Positions 16,969-28,880 of a DNA stretch of 64,000 bases are shown here, piece after piece. The stretch spans positions 1-64,000 of the forward strand of contig JANQFV010000008.1 of the NCBI GenBank assembly GCA_028277645.1, given 5' to 3'. The notes beneath the pieces are model-generated. The model saw nothing but the letters and a program-made list of their open reading frames with translations, made no database searches and had not been told where the DNA came from. The position numbers and the translations under genes were made by a program. Every line of letters starts with the position of its first letter. Position 1 is the stretch's first letter. Source of the stretch: Phycisphaerae bacterium (GTDB lineage: Bacteria; Planctomycetota; Phycisphaerae; UBA1845; Fen-1342).

Positions 16969-18039
16969 CTAGCTCGCTCGGAATGCGCTGTCGTCGATGG
17001 CCTTTCGTAATGCCTTGAGCTCGGCTTCCAGCTCCTTCACCTTGCGAGTCAACTCCGGCAGGCGCTGGGTATAGACTACCTGGCGGCGCATTTCGCCGAT
17101 GGGGATGGCGGGCTGGCCAAGGACGGTTTCGCCGTCGGGGATGTTACTCGTCACTCCGGCTTTAGCGCCGATCGTCGCGTTGTTGCCGATGCGGATATGA
17201 CCGACGACGCCCACCTGTCCGGCCATCGTGACGTGTTCGCCGACGTTTACGCTACCCGCCAGACCGGCCTGGGCGACGAACAGGCAATGCGGTCCGATCT
17301 GCGTGCCGTGGCCGATCGCGATCAGGTTGCTGAATTTGGTGCCGTGCCCGATGACGGTCTTGCCCAGCGTAGCGCGATCGATCGCACAGTTCGCGCCGAT
17401 TTCGACGTCGTCCTCAATCTCTACGTGGCCGACCTGCGGGATCTTTACCCAGCGACCTTCGTGCGGGGCGTATCCGAGACCATCTTCGCCGATGACCGTG
17501 TTCGCGTGGATCGTCACGCGGTCGCCTAGCACCGTGTCGTCGTACAGCACGACGTTCGGGAACAGCAGCACGTTGTTGCCGAGGCAGCAACGCGGTCCGA
17601 CGTAGCAGCCAGGGTAGATGACGGCTTCCGCTCCGATCTTCACGTTGGCGTCAATCGTCGCGCCCGGGTGAATCGCCGCGTTCTCGCCGATCTGCGCGGT
17701 CTCGTGGATCACGGCTGCCGAGCTGGGCGGCACGCGCCGGTGCTGCCGATATCCGTGCAGCTTGACGATCAGGATCGTGATGGCGGCGTACGGATCGTCA
17801 ACGCGGATGCAGTTCAGCTTCTCCGGGGCCTCGACATCCGGCTTCAGAACGACCGCAGACGCGGCGGTCGTCTGTAACATCTTCTCATACTTCGGGTTAG
17901 AGAGGAACGAGACGTCGCCCGCCTCGGCATCCTCGAGCGTGGCTGCCCGGCGAATCACGCAGTCCGGATCCCCGTCAAGCTGCGGCTTGAGTCCGAACGA
18001 CGCGATCGCTTCGCAAAGCTGGGCCAGGGTCGCTTCCAT
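16969..18039 (-). CDS. lpxD: UDP-3-O-acylglucosamine N-acyltransferase LpxD
   Basis: Adds the second acyl chain in lipid A synthesis. The 356-residue length fits. An N-terminal uridine-binding domain (about 1-105, GDVSFLSNPKYEKML) precedes a left-handed beta helix made of hexapeptide repeats such as IHPGATIDANVKIGAEAVIYPG. The catalytic-type histidine lies in IAIGHGTQIG. A C-terminal helix (LPELTRKVKELEAELKAL) closes the trimer. The ATG at 18039 is chosen because GGGAG lies upstream and the protein then begins MEATLAQLCEAI. The open frame runs on to 18390, but that arginine/proline-rich extension is not family-like. It is the first gene of the lpxD-kinase-lpxI group. Confidence 0.92.
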   Translation of the reverse strand: MEATLAQLCEAIASFGLKPQLDGDPDCVIRRAATLEDAEAGDVSFLSNPKYEKMLQTTAASAVVLKPDVEAPEKLNCIRVDDPYAAITILIVKLHGYRQHRRVPPSSAAVIHETAQIGENAAIHPGATIDANVKIGAEAVIYPGCYVGPRCCLGNNVLLFPNVVLYDDTVLGDRVTIHANTVIGEDGLGYAPHEGRWVKIPQVGHVEIEDDVEIGANCAIDRATLGKTVIGHGTKFSNLIAIGHGTQIGPHCLFVAQAGLAGSVNVGEHVTMAGQVGVVGHIRIGNNATIGAKAGVTSNIPDGETVLGQPAIPIGEMRRQVVYTQRLPELTRKVKELEAELKALRKAIDDSAFRAS

Positions 18040-18203
18040 CAATGCTCCCGAACTACGAGCGGTGACGCAGATCCGTCGCCGCGCCCCAGGCGATTGTACG
18101 GACGGTCGCGCGGGAGTGTCAAAGCGACACGTCGGGGTCCGGTCGGATTGGCCGCGTGTGCCGGGCGCCGTACGATGCGGTGGGCCAGGCACGAGGAGCT
18201 GTG

Positions 18204-19415
18204 ATGAAGTACGCGATTGTGCTGCCGGACGGGGCCGCAGACGAGCCGTTGGATGTGCTACAGGGGCAAACGCCGCTGGAGGCGGCTCGTATCCCGCACA
18301 TGGATGCGATCGCCCGAGAGGGGCGGCTGGGGCGGGCGGTGACGGTACCAGACGGCTACATCCCGGGAACCGACGTCGCGACGCTTTCACTGTTCGGCTA
18401 TGCCCCTGACAAGTATTACTCCGGAAGGGCTCCGATCGAGGCCGCCGCGCAGGGGCTCACGGCTGCGGACGACGAGCTGATCTTCCGCTGCAATTTCGTC
18501 ACCGTTCTCGATGGACGGATGAAGGACTTCACGGCGGGGCACATCGCGCAGGATGAGGCGGATGCGCTTATCGCGGACCTCAACGCACTTGTCGCGCAGG
18601 GCGAGCCGGCTCTGGCAGACTGCAAGTTTCACAGCGGCGTGTCGTACCGCAACCTGATGATCGCGTCAGACGCCGCCAGCGTTCGGCTCAAGTGCGCGCC
18701 GCCACACGACATCCCCGATCAGCCGGCGGAAGAGCACATGCCGACGGGAGCCGGACAGGACCGCGTCCGCGGCATCATGGATCGTGCTCGTGCCCTGCTG
18801 TGCGAACACGCCGTCAATCAGGCCCGCGCTTCCGCCGGAAAGCCGCCGGTGACGGACATCTGGCTGTGGGGTCAGGGCCGGCCGACGCTGTTGGAGCCGT
18901 TCGCCGAACGCTTTGGCCCGCGCGGCGTGGTGATCACCGGCGTGGACATCATCCGTGGACTGGCGCGGATGATGGGGATGGAACTAATCGAGGTGGACGG
19001 CGCGACGGGCTACATCGACACAAACTACGCCGGCAAGGGGGCGGCCGCCGTCGACGCGCTGGATCAATACGATCTCGTCGTGGTCCACATCGAGGCGCCG
19101 GACGAAGCCGGCCACCTCGGCGACGCCGGCGAGAAGGTCACGGCCCTCGAGCGCGTCGACGAGCACATCGTCGGTCCATTGCTCGACAAGCTACGGGCGT
19201 TCGACGCGTGGCGAATGCTGATCGCCCCCGATCACCCGACACCCTGCACGACGACCGTGCACGATGCTACGCCGCCCCCATTCTGCTTCGCCGGCACGGG
19301 CGTCTCCGCTGACGCAGCCGGAGCGTTCCACGAGCGCGCGGCGCAAGCCGGCGGCTGGCTCGTGGATCCCGGGGACTCACTAATGACGGAATTCTTCTCC
19401 GGCGCTATGCAGTAG
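18204..19415 (+). CDS. Archaeal-type phosphoglycerate mutase / proposed homoserine kinase
   Basis: A 403-residue member of the alkaline-phosphatase superfamily close to archaeal 2,3-bisphosphoglycerate-independent phosphoglycerate mutase (ApgM). Metal-site motifs are visible: LPDGAADEP at the N-terminus, TDVATLSLFGY with the nucleophile Ser/Thr, EAPDEAGHLGD, and APDHPTPCTTTVHD. A bacterial subgroup of this family has been proposed as a stand-in homoserine kinase because it sits near threonine synthase in genomes without thrB. Here thrC lies 1.6 kb downstream and a Cys/Met PLP enzyme is between them. The ATG at 18204 follows GAGGAG. The 3' end overlaps the PLP enzyme gene tail-to-tail by 11 bp. 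The exact activity, mutase or kinase, is not settled by sequence. Confidence 0.75.
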   Translation: MKYAIVLPDGAADEPLDVLQGQTPLEAARIPHMDAIAREGRLGRAVTVPDGYIPGTDVATLSLFGYAPDKYYSGRAPIEAAAQGLTAADDELIFRCNFVTVLDGRMKDFTAGHIAQDEADALIADLNALVAQGEPALADCKFHSGVSYRNLMIASDAASVRLKCAPPHDIPDQPAEEHMPTGAGQDRVRGIMDRARALLCEHAVNQARASAGKPPVTDIWLWGQGRPTLLEPFAERFGPRGVVITGVDIIRGLARMMGMELIEVDGATGYIDTNYAGKGAAAVDALDQYDLVVVHIEAPDEAGHLGDAGEKVTALERVDEHIVGPLLDKLRAFDAWRMLIAPDHPTPCTTTVHDATPPPFCFAGTGVSADAAGAFHERAAQAGGWLVDPGDSLMTEFFSGAMQ

Positions 19416-20853
19416 CCGCTACCGCTGTCTTTGAACCGACTCTGTTCAACGCCTGATCCAGGTCGGCGATGGTGTCGTCCGGGTGCTCGGCGCCGACGCA
19501 GAGACGGACCATGTTGGGCGGGATGTTCGCCAGGCAGCGGCCGGCTTCACCCTGTTGCTGGTGTGTGCTGATCGCGGGGATCGTCGCGACGCTCTTGATG
19601 CGACCGAGGTCTGTGGCTCGCCAGATGCGCTGGAGTCCGTCGAAGAACTCACGCGTTACCTGCGGGCCGCCCTTTACGCAGAACGACATCAGGTGCCCAT
19701 AGCGGTTGACCGGCTGACCGTAGTTCTCGTCATGCTCTGCGTCGACCAGCCACATGTACTCACTCGCGAGTTCGTGCAGCGGGTGGCTTGGCAATCCGAG
19801 GTACTCAACGCTCTCAACTTGCGGGTGCATCTTCAGGTACTCGGCCACTTTCATCGTGTTGCGGCTGAGCAGGTCCATCTTGGTTCGCAGCGTCCGCATG
19901 TCGTTAAGGCTCATGATCGCCTGCATGGGGTGCAGGTTCGGGCCGTAGTCGCGATTCGGCAGATACTTGGTGTAGATCGAGAAGTTGTTCTTCAGCGCGT
20001 CATTGTCGATGTTGGTGACGATACCGCTGCGGGCGATCACCGCGCCACACACGCCGAACCCGCTCGACGTGATGCTCTTGGTAACCGACTGCACGACGAT
20101 GTCCGCCCCGTGCTGAATCGGCCGCAACAGTGCCGGCGTTGCAACTGTGGAGTCTACGATCAGGGGCAGATTGTGGCTGTGGGCCAGATCTGCCACCACC
20201 TTGATATCGAAGAAGCTGAGTCCGGGGTTGCTCGGCAGCTCGCCGTAGAGGAACCGCGTGTTTTCGTCGATCTTCGAGGCCCAGTCGTCAATGTTGGTCG
20301 GGTCGGTTACCCAGCGGCACTCGATGTCGCGTTCTTCCATCAGGCGCACGTTGAACTGCTGGAACGTGCCGCCGTAGCACTGGGCAGTCGCGACAAAGTT
20401 GCGCGGCTCGATCTTGTTGTGAAATCGGTGTACGAGGAAAGGCTGTACCGCGGTCATGATCGCGGCCATGCCAGACGACGTCGAGCAGCACTCGGTTACG
20501 CCGTCGAAGCCGTAGCCTTCGAGCAGAGCGAGCGTCCACTCGTAGTAGTACGTCGAAGGGTTCGCAATGCGCGAGTAGCACCAGGTCGGGATCATGTAAC
20601 CCAGCGCCGCAGCCATCTCGTCCGAGTCGCGATAGGCCTGTGCGGTGCTCATGAAAATCGGCTCGATGATCGAGCCCTGGTAGTCCTCGATCGCGTCCTC
20701 GACGTTGTAGAGCCCGTGGACGGCGATCGTATCGAACTTCCACTTCTTCACGACCTCGCGGATGTACTTGTCGCGCCGCGCGAGGTAATCGCCGGCCTTG
20801 TCGATGTATTCCTGCATCCCCGGTGTGACCTGGACCTCTTCGCCGCCGCTCAT
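19405..20853 (-). CDS. Cys/Met metabolism PLP-dependent enzyme (cystathionine synthase or homocysteine synthase type)
   Basis: A 482-residue fold-type I PLP enzyme of the Cys/Met family. The PLP lysine is in QSVTKSITSSG; the cofactor-binding stretch CSTSSGMAAIM and the aspartate of LIVDSTVATP are present. It is longer than the usual 390-430 residues, with a charged N-terminal helix of about 60 residues. Members use activated homoserine (O-acetyl, O-succinyl or phospho) with cysteine or sulfide. Neighbouring homoserine-branch genes support a role in methionine synthesis, but the exact reaction is not readable. GAGGAG precedes the ATG at 20853. It is divergent from thrC and convergent with the ApgM-like gene. 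Confidence 0.82.
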   Translation of the reverse strand: MSGGEEVQVTPGMQEYIDKAGDYLARRDKYIREVVKKWKFDTIAVHGLYNVEDAIEDYQGSIIEPIFMSTAQAYRDSDEMAAALGYMIPTWCYSRIANPSTYYYEWTLALLEGYGFDGVTECCSTSSGMAAIMTAVQPFLVHRFHNKIEPRNFVATAQCYGGTFQQFNVRLMEERDIECRWVTDPTNIDDWASKIDENTRFLYGELPSNPGLSFFDIKVVADLAHSHNLPLIVDSTVATPALLRPIQHGADIVVQSVTKSITSSGFGVCGAVIARSGIVTNIDNDALKNNFSIYTKYLPNRDYGPNLHPMQAIMSLNDMRTLRTKMDLLSRNTMKVAEYLKMHPQVESVEYLGLPSHPLHELASEYMWLVDAEHDENYGQPVNRYGHLMSFCVKGGPQVTREFFDGLQRIWRATDLGRIKSVATIPAISTHQQQGEAGRCLANIPPNMVRLCVGAEHPDDTIADLDQALNRVGSKTAVAATA

Positions 20854-20977
20854 CGGTATGCTCCTCGGTCAAAGAAGGATATTGCTATTCGGTTATCGTC
20901 AGGATAGCGGATGGGGCGCGTACAAGGCAATGCGCCGCATCTACACCGGTTGCCGCGGTTGCATTGATTCGATTAGA

Positions 20978-21005
20978 TTGGCGTTCACGAAAGCCGCTTT
21001 ATAAG
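20978..21005 (+). promoter_or_regulatory. Likely sigma70-type promoter for thrC
   Basis: TTGGCG (20978-20983), a 16-bp spacer and TATAAG (21000-21005) form a good promoter 30-60 bases before the threonine synthase start, in a locally AT-richer stretch of the divergent intergenic region. Confidence 0.45.
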
Positions 21006-21036
21006 AGCCGGGGAGTGCCAACTCGCGGGAAAGCCG

Positions 21037-22419
21037 GTGATAACAATGTCAGAGGCAATGCAGTTCTACAGCACCAATCGCGGTGTGCCGCCGGTGAACC
21101 TCGCGCAGGCTCTGCTTCAGGGCCAGGCCGGTGATCGCGGACTCTTTCTGCCCGAGCGGTTTCCGTGGTTCAAGCCGGACTCTCTGGCCGCGCTGAAAGG
21201 GCTTCCATACCGCGAGGTGGCTGCGGCGATACTGCGCACTTACTCAGCTGGAGTCTTCGACGACGAAACCACGCGCGCGTTATGCGACGACGCTTACGAT
21301 TTCGACGTACCGCTCGAGTGTGTCACCGGGCGCCGCTACCTCATGCGGCTCGACCGCGGGCCCACCGCGTCGTTCAAAGACTTCGCCGCCCGCATGATGG
21401 CCCGCTGGATGAGCGTGCTGATGCGCAACGAGGATGGCGAGCTGGTGATTCTGACCGCGACGTCCGGCGACACGGGCAGCGCCGTGGCCCACGCGTACTA
21501 CGGCGTCGACCGCGTGAAGGTGGTCGTGCTGTTTCCGCCGGCGGAGGTGTCGCAGCGCCAGCGCAAGCAGATGACGACGCTGGGTGGCAACGTTACGACT
21601 ATTGCCGTCGACGGGAAGTTCGACGACTGCCAGGCGATGGTAAAACGCGCGTTCGCCGATCCGGAGCTTCAGGCGATTCGATTGACGTCTGCGAACTCGA
21701 TCAACATCGGCCGGCTGCTGCCGCAGAGCGTCTACTACGTATACGCCTACGTGAACCTGGCAGACGCGCTGGTGGGCGAACCGATTGCGATCTGCGTTCC
21801 GTCCGGCAATTTCGGCGACATGATGGGCGCCGTGATCGCCCGGCGGATGGGCGTGCCGATCGAGCGGATTGTCGTCGCGACCAATGCGAACGACGAGGTG
21901 CCGACGTTCCTGCGCACCGGCGAATATCGCAAGATCGTGCCGTCGCGCGTGTGCATCTCGAACGCCATGAATGTGGGACACCCCTCCAACCTGGCGCGGC
22001 TCGTCGACCTCTACGGGGGCTGGATGGATGAGACCGGCGCACTGCGCGAGCCCGCCGATCTGAACGCCATGCGCTGCGATCTGTACGCCGTCAGTATCAG
22101 TGATGATGAGACCCGCGCGACGATCCGCGATGCATACGAACAGCACCAGATTGTCCTGGAACCCCACGGCGCCGTAGGCTGGGCGGGTTTGCTGCGCTTC
22201 TTCGAGGATCATCCGGCGGAGGCCGACCGGCTCGCGGTTTCCGTCGAGACCGCTCACCCCGCCAAGTTCCCTGAAGAGATCCAGGCGACCATCGGCGTGG
22301 ATCCGGAACTCCCGCCGAGCCTGGAAGGGTTGGAGCAACGCACCGAGCACTTCGAGCAAATGCCGGCCGAGTATGAGCCATTCAGGAAACTGCTGCTGGA
22401 GAAATTCGCAGGGCGGTAG
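21037..22419 (+). CDS. thrC: Threonine synthase
   Basis: PLP enzyme that converts O-phosphohomoserine to threonine. Family marks are the STNRG start, the PLP lysine in TASFKDFAARMM, ATSGDTGSAVAHAYYG, and SVKIALPSGNFGD-like CVPSGNFGDMMGA for phosphate binding. The length, about 460 residues, matches the longer bacterial/fungal class of ThrC. The start is uncertain: GTG 21037, ATG 21046 and ATG 21058 are all in frame, and family members usually begin close to the MQFYSTN reached from 21058. A promoter-like TTGGCG/TATAAG lies upstream. It needs phosphohomoserine, which makes the ApgM-like gene nearby a candidate kinase. Confidence 0.93.
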   Translation: MITMSEAMQFYSTNRGVPPVNLAQALLQGQAGDRGLFLPERFPWFKPDSLAALKGLPYREVAAAILRTYSAGVFDDETTRALCDDAYDFDVPLECVTGRRYLMRLDRGPTASFKDFAARMMARWMSVLMRNEDGELVILTATSGDTGSAVAHAYYGVDRVKVVVLFPPAEVSQRQRKQMTTLGGNVTTIAVDGKFDDCQAMVKRAFADPELQAIRLTSANSINIGRLLPQSVYYVYAYVNLADALVGEPIAICVPSGNFGDMMGAVIARRMGVPIERIVVATNANDEVPTFLRTGEYRKIVPSRVCISNAMNVGHPSNLARLVDLYGGWMDETGALREPADLNAMRCDLYAVSISDDETRATIRDAYEQHQIVLEPHGAVGWAGLLRFFEDHPAEADRLAVSVETAHPAKFPEEIQATIGVDPELPPSLEGLEQRTEHFEQMPAEYEPFRKLLLEKFAGR

Positions 22420-22499
22420 CGATCGTGCGAGGCTCAGACCACTTCGCGGTTACTGACTACAATGGGGGAGTACTGGAACGCGCGTAATTGGAGGTGCCC

Positions 22500-23783
22500 A
22501 TGAGCACACTTCTGCCGGAGGGCGATTGGCAGACGCGTCTCGACTACATCATGGACATGATGCGCGAGATGAGCCGCCAGACCGATCCCTCGCAGATGGT
22601 GCGCGAATACGCCGCCCGTACACAGGCGTTGCTCGAACGCGATCGCGTCATCAGTCTCAGCCGGCGTGGCCACGAGTCGCCGGAGTTGCGCATCACGCGT
22701 GACTCCAACAGCACCGTCGAAACGAATCCCTGGTTCGAACAGCACAAACACCCCCGCGTGCGGGGGGGCTTGCTGGCTGACCTGATTTATGGCGATGAAC
22801 CACGCGTGATCAATGACCTGACCGTGCCGCTGGACGACCCTGCGCACGAATGGGTGGGGCCGTACAAGTCGCTGATGGCGATTCCGCTGTTTGATCAGGG
22901 GGCGGCGCTGAACATGGTTCTGTTCCTGCGCCGCGAACCGAACGCATACCGGTCCGACGGTCTGCCCGAAACCGTGTGGATGAGTAATCTCTTTGGCCGC
23001 GCGACGCACAACCTCGTGCTTACCCAGGAACTGCGCCGCGCGTATGACGAGGTGGATAAGGAGCTGCTCGCAGTCGCGCGCATCCAACGCTCGCTCCTGC
23101 CGGACAAGCTGCCCGAGATCCCCACGCTCGATCTGGCGGCGTACTACCAGACTTCGCGCCGGGCCGGCGGTGACTACTACGACCTGTTCCCGCTGACCGA
23201 TGGACGCTGGGGCATCCTGATCGCCGACGTCAGTGGGCACGGCACACCCGCGGCCGTAGTGATGGCGATCACGCACACGCTGGCCCATACCTATCCGGAG
23301 CCTCCCGACCCACCAGGTGCATTGTTGACGCACCTCAATCAACAGCTCGCCCGCTACTACACCGCGGACAACGGCACGTTTGTGACCGCGTTCTATGGAA
23401 TCTATGACCCCCACACGCGGGCACTCACGTACGCCTCCGCCGGTCACGATCCGCCGCGGTTGAAGCGCTGTACCGATGGATCGCTGATTCTGTTGAATGC
23501 GGCCGGTGGACTACCGCTTGGCGTGATTGCTGACGAGTCGTATGCGGAGGCGACGCAGCAGTTGCAGGTCGGTGATCAGATCGTGTTCTACACCGACGGT
23601 ATTACCGAGGCGTTTAATGCGAAGAGCGAACTGTTCGGGAAGGAACGCCTCGATCAGGTGCTGACCGACTGCCGTCTCACCGCGCAGGGACTGATCGATG
23701 CGGTCATGGCGTCCGTCGACGAATTCGCTGCGGGGCACCCGGCGGACGACGATCGCACGGTGCTCGTCGCGAAGGTCGTTTGA
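22500..23783 (+). CDS. GAF-like sensor with SpoIIE/RsbU-type PP2C phosphatase
   Basis: A 427-residue signalling protein. The N-terminal half (about 1-165) looks like a GAF domain. A helical linker leads to RIQRSLLPDKLPEIP, the usual lead-in of RsbU-like phosphatases. The PP2C core contains GGDYYDLFPL, IADVSGHGTPAA, LTYASAGHDPP and FYTDGITEAFN, which hold the metal-binding aspartates. Such phosphatases act on anti-sigma-factor antagonists or other Ser/Thr phosphoproteins. No partner switching genes are adjacent. The ATG at 22500 is preferred because GGAGG lies 7 bases before it. A palindromic repeat follows the stop. Confidence 0.88.
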   Translation: MSTLLPEGDWQTRLDYIMDMMREMSRQTDPSQMVREYAARTQALLERDRVISLSRRGHESPELRITRDSNSTVETNPWFEQHKHPRVRGGLLADLIYGDEPRVINDLTVPLDDPAHEWVGPYKSLMAIPLFDQGAALNMVLFLRREPNAYRSDGLPETVWMSNLFGRATHNLVLTQELRRAYDEVDKELLAVARIQRSLLPDKLPEIPTLDLAAYYQTSRRAGGDYYDLFPLTDGRWGILIADVSGHGTPAAVVMAITHTLAHTYPEPPDPPGALLTHLNQQLARYYTADNGTFVTAFYGIYDPHTRALTYASAGHDPPRLKRCTDGSLILLNAAGGLPLGVIADESYAEATQQLQVGDQIVFYTDGITEAFNAKSELFGKERLDQVLTDCRLTAQGLIDAVMASVDEFAAGHPADDDRTVLVAKVV

Positions 23784-23802
23784 GGCGACGTGAGGTGTCG
23801 TT

Positions 23803-23865
23803 GTGCCACTGCTCTGCGAGCAGTGCAGTTGGCGATGACCTGCACTGCTGGAACAGCAGTGGCAC
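23803..23865. repeat. Nested palindromic repeat element, copy 1
   Basis: An 11-bp outer stem (23803-23813 with 23855-23865, GTGCCACTGCT/AGCAGTGGCAC) encloses a second 10-bp inverted repeat (23819-23828 with 23840-23849). A closely similar element occurs at 63575-63648. It lies between the tail-to-tail PP2C and amidohydrolase genes and may also stop transcription. Confidence 0.8.
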
Positions 23866-23885
23866 GAATCCGAAGTCGCTGCAGC

Positions 23886-25589
23886 CTATCTCTCGTAGAC
23901 GACCGCCCCACCGATCACAGTCTTCAACACGCGCGTTTCCAGCACGTCGCGCGGCGGACAGGTCAAGATGTCGCGATCGATGACGATGAAGTCCGCGAGC
24001 TTGCCCGGGACGAGTGATCCCTTACGATCTTCCTCAAACGCGGCGTAAGCGGCGTCCAGCGTGAACGCGCGCAGCGCCTCGGTGCGCGTCATGCGCTGTT
24101 CGGGACGCCAGCCACCGGCGGGTTCGCCGGCGGCATTCTGCCGTGTGATCGCCGCGTAGAGCCCCAGAAATGGATTGTGGGATTCGACTGGGAAGTCGCT
24201 GCCGGCCGCGATCGGCACACCGGTCCGCCGCAACGACGCCCACGCATACGCTCCGGTAGCCCGCTCGGCACCCACGCGATCCTCGACCCAGCGCATATCG
24301 CTCGTGCAATGTGTAGGCTGCATCGACGGGACGACGCCCACCTCGGCGAAGCGCGGGATATCGTCCGGGTGTAACAGTTGGGCGTGCTCCACTCGAAAGC
24401 GGTGGTCGGCGAGAGGATTCTGCTCGAGCGCCCAGGCGTACGCGTCCAGCGTCTCGCGATTGCCGCGATCGCCGATCGCATGTGTACAGACCTGGTAGCC
24501 GCGCCGCAGTCCATCCAGTGCAAGCGATCGCATCCGTTCCGGCGTCAGTATGTTGAGTCCGGTGTAAGGATCGCCTGCCTCGTCGCGCGGCCGATCGCTG
24601 TACGGTCTGAGTAGCCAGGCCCCGCGCGAGCCCATCGCGCCGTCGGCGTACAACTTCGCCGCCCGCACCGTCAGCCGATCGCCAACCAGCGTACCGTGTC
24701 TAGCGAAGTAGTCCTCCGCGTATGCCGACGAGATCAGCGCATACACACGCAGCTTCAGCCGGCCGTCGTCGGCCAGCCGGCGATACACCGCGACCTCCTC
24801 TGGCGAGATCCCCGCGTCGTGTACGCCGGTCAGCCCGACCGACAGGCACATTCCCTGTGCCTTGAGGAGGAGTTCTGCCGCATCCGGTATTGGTGCGTCG
24901 ACTTTCGCCTCGATCAGGTCCATGGCGGTATCCACGAAGACGCCGGTGGGATCACCATTTGCGTCGCGCAGGATTTCGCCACCCGCGGGACTTGGCGTGT
25001 CGCGCGTGACCCCTGCCAGACGCATCGCCAGCGTATTTGCAAGGCCGGCGTGACCGTCTACGCGCCGTAGCCAAACGGGGTTTTTCAGGCTGGCCGCGCT
25101 CAGTCGCGCGTGTGTCGGCAGCGTGCGATCCGGCCAGCTCTCGTGGTCCCAGCGGCCGCCGACGATCCAGGTGTCGGGCGCGGTTTTCTCAGTGCGTGTC
25201 GCGATTGTCGCTACAACATCCGAGAATGACCGCGCCTGGCTGAGGTCGATACGCCCGAGGCCGAAACTACCGAGGCTCGCCACATGGCCATGGGCGTCGA
25301 TCAGTCCTGGGAGCACCGTCCGGTGGTGGAGATCCGTGACTTTCGTGTTCGGACCGACCAGCTTGCGGATCTCCGCGTTTGATCCGACTGCGATCAGCTT
25401 GACGCCACGGACTGCCAGCGCGTTCGCACGTGGCCGGGTACCGTCGAGCGTATGGATGTTGCCGTTGATCCACACCTGGTCCGCAGATTCAGTCTCGGAC
25501 GATACGGGCGGAGCCGCGGCGAGCGACGCAACGAGGACCAGTGTCCCGGCGACACATCCCCCGGCCAGCGGCAGGATTGGGCGTTTCAT
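23886..25589 (-). CDS. Exported metal-dependent amidohydrolase (YtcJ-like)
   Basis: A 567-residue amidohydrolase of the YtcJ type. The N-terminus is a signal peptide (MKRPILPLAGGCVAG, then a hydrophobic run to AAAPP). Metal ligands are recognisable: GLIDAHGHV after strand 1, THAIGDRGN, EHAQLLHPDD and the aspartate in AAGSDFPVE. ALRAFTLDAAYAAFEE and PGKLADFIVID close the composite domain. Substrates of the group are varied amides and cannot be told here. ATG 25589 is chosen because GAGG precedes it and it begins the signal peptide. The opposite-strand repeat at 23803 separates it from the PP2C gene. It faces away from pilB. Confidence 0.88.
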   Translation of the reverse strand: MKRPILPLAGGCVAGTLVLVASLAAAPPVSSETESADQVWINGNIHTLDGTRPRANALAVRGVKLIAVGSNAEIRKLVGPNTKVTDLHHRTVLPGLIDAHGHVASLGSFGLGRIDLSQARSFSDVVATIATRTEKTAPDTWIVGGRWDHESWPDRTLPTHARLSAASLKNPVWLRRVDGHAGLANTLAMRLAGVTRDTPSPAGGEILRDANGDPTGVFVDTAMDLIEAKVDAPIPDAAELLLKAQGMCLSVGLTGVHDAGISPEEVAVYRRLADDGRLKLRVYALISSAYAEDYFARHGTLVGDRLTVRAAKLYADGAMGSRGAWLLRPYSDRPRDEAGDPYTGLNILTPERMRSLALDGLRRGYQVCTHAIGDRGNRETLDAYAWALEQNPLADHRFRVEHAQLLHPDDIPRFAEVGVVPSMQPTHCTSDMRWVEDRVGAERATGAYAWASLRRTGVPIAAGSDFPVESHNPFLGLYAAITRQNAAGEPAGGWRPEQRMTRTEALRAFTLDAAYAAFEEDRKGSLVPGKLADFIVIDRDILTCPPRDVLETRVLKTVIGGAVVYER

Positions 25590-25819
25590 GATGAGCCTCG
25601 CGTATCGATGTGCCGGCGCGACGTAGCGCCCTGCCACTCGGCAATTTAACCCGCCACTCCCGCGTGCGGAACCATCAGAATGACTCGTTGGCTACGTTAC
25701 TTGCGTTTTGACCGCGCCGCGCCGAGAATACACTACTCTGACGTGTGCGGGGTGCCCGGCGTCTGGTCTCGTGCCGAGGCCATGCGGGCAGAACTCGTCG
25801 ACCATTTGTGGGAGAGCGG

Positions 25820-27550
<1,731 letters not shown>

Positions 27551-27559
27551 GTGTAACCG

Positions 27560-27580
27560 GCCGTCCCCCTGGCGGACGGC
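27560..27580 (+). terminator. Hairpin between pilB and pilT
   Basis: A 7-bp perfect stem, GCCGTCC (27560-27566) with GGACGGC (27574-27580), and a 7-nt loop sits in the 54-bp gap between the two genes. No T run follows, so it may be an attenuating or RNA-stabilising hairpin rather than a full terminator. Confidence 0.4.
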
Positions 27581-27604
27581 TGTCAGAAGTGAAGAGGACC
27601 GCTC

Positions 27605-28744
<1,140 letters not shown>

Positions 28745-28774
28745 AGCGCGAACGCGCAGCGCGCATCCAGGGTG

Positions 28775-28791
28775 GGGCGGGCGTCCCGCCC
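28775..28791 (+). terminator. GC hairpin after pilT
   Basis: GGGCGGG (28775-28781) and CCCGCCC (28785-28791) form a 7-bp perfect stem with a 3-nt loop, 30 bases after the pilT stop. It may be a terminator or a dispersed GC hairpin repeat; no T run is seen close by. Confidence 0.45.
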
Positions 28792-28880
28792 GTCGAGCTG
28801 GCTTGTAACTTTCGTCCGACGGGGGCCGATCGTCATAGCCGCAGGACGGTTTACACCGGCCTGCTCAGGAGTTGAACCGC

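Noticed and set aside
18040..18390. N-terminal extension of LpxD
   Set aside because: 117 residues rich in P, R, S and A with no similarity to the family; ATG 18039 has its own ribosome site. The stretch instead overlaps the ApgM-like gene promoter and 5' end.
19483..20907. Plus-strand frame of 474 codons opposite the PLP enzyme
   Set aside because: V/D/R/H-rich text with no recognisable motif, while the minus strand has the PLP lysine and cofactor motifs.
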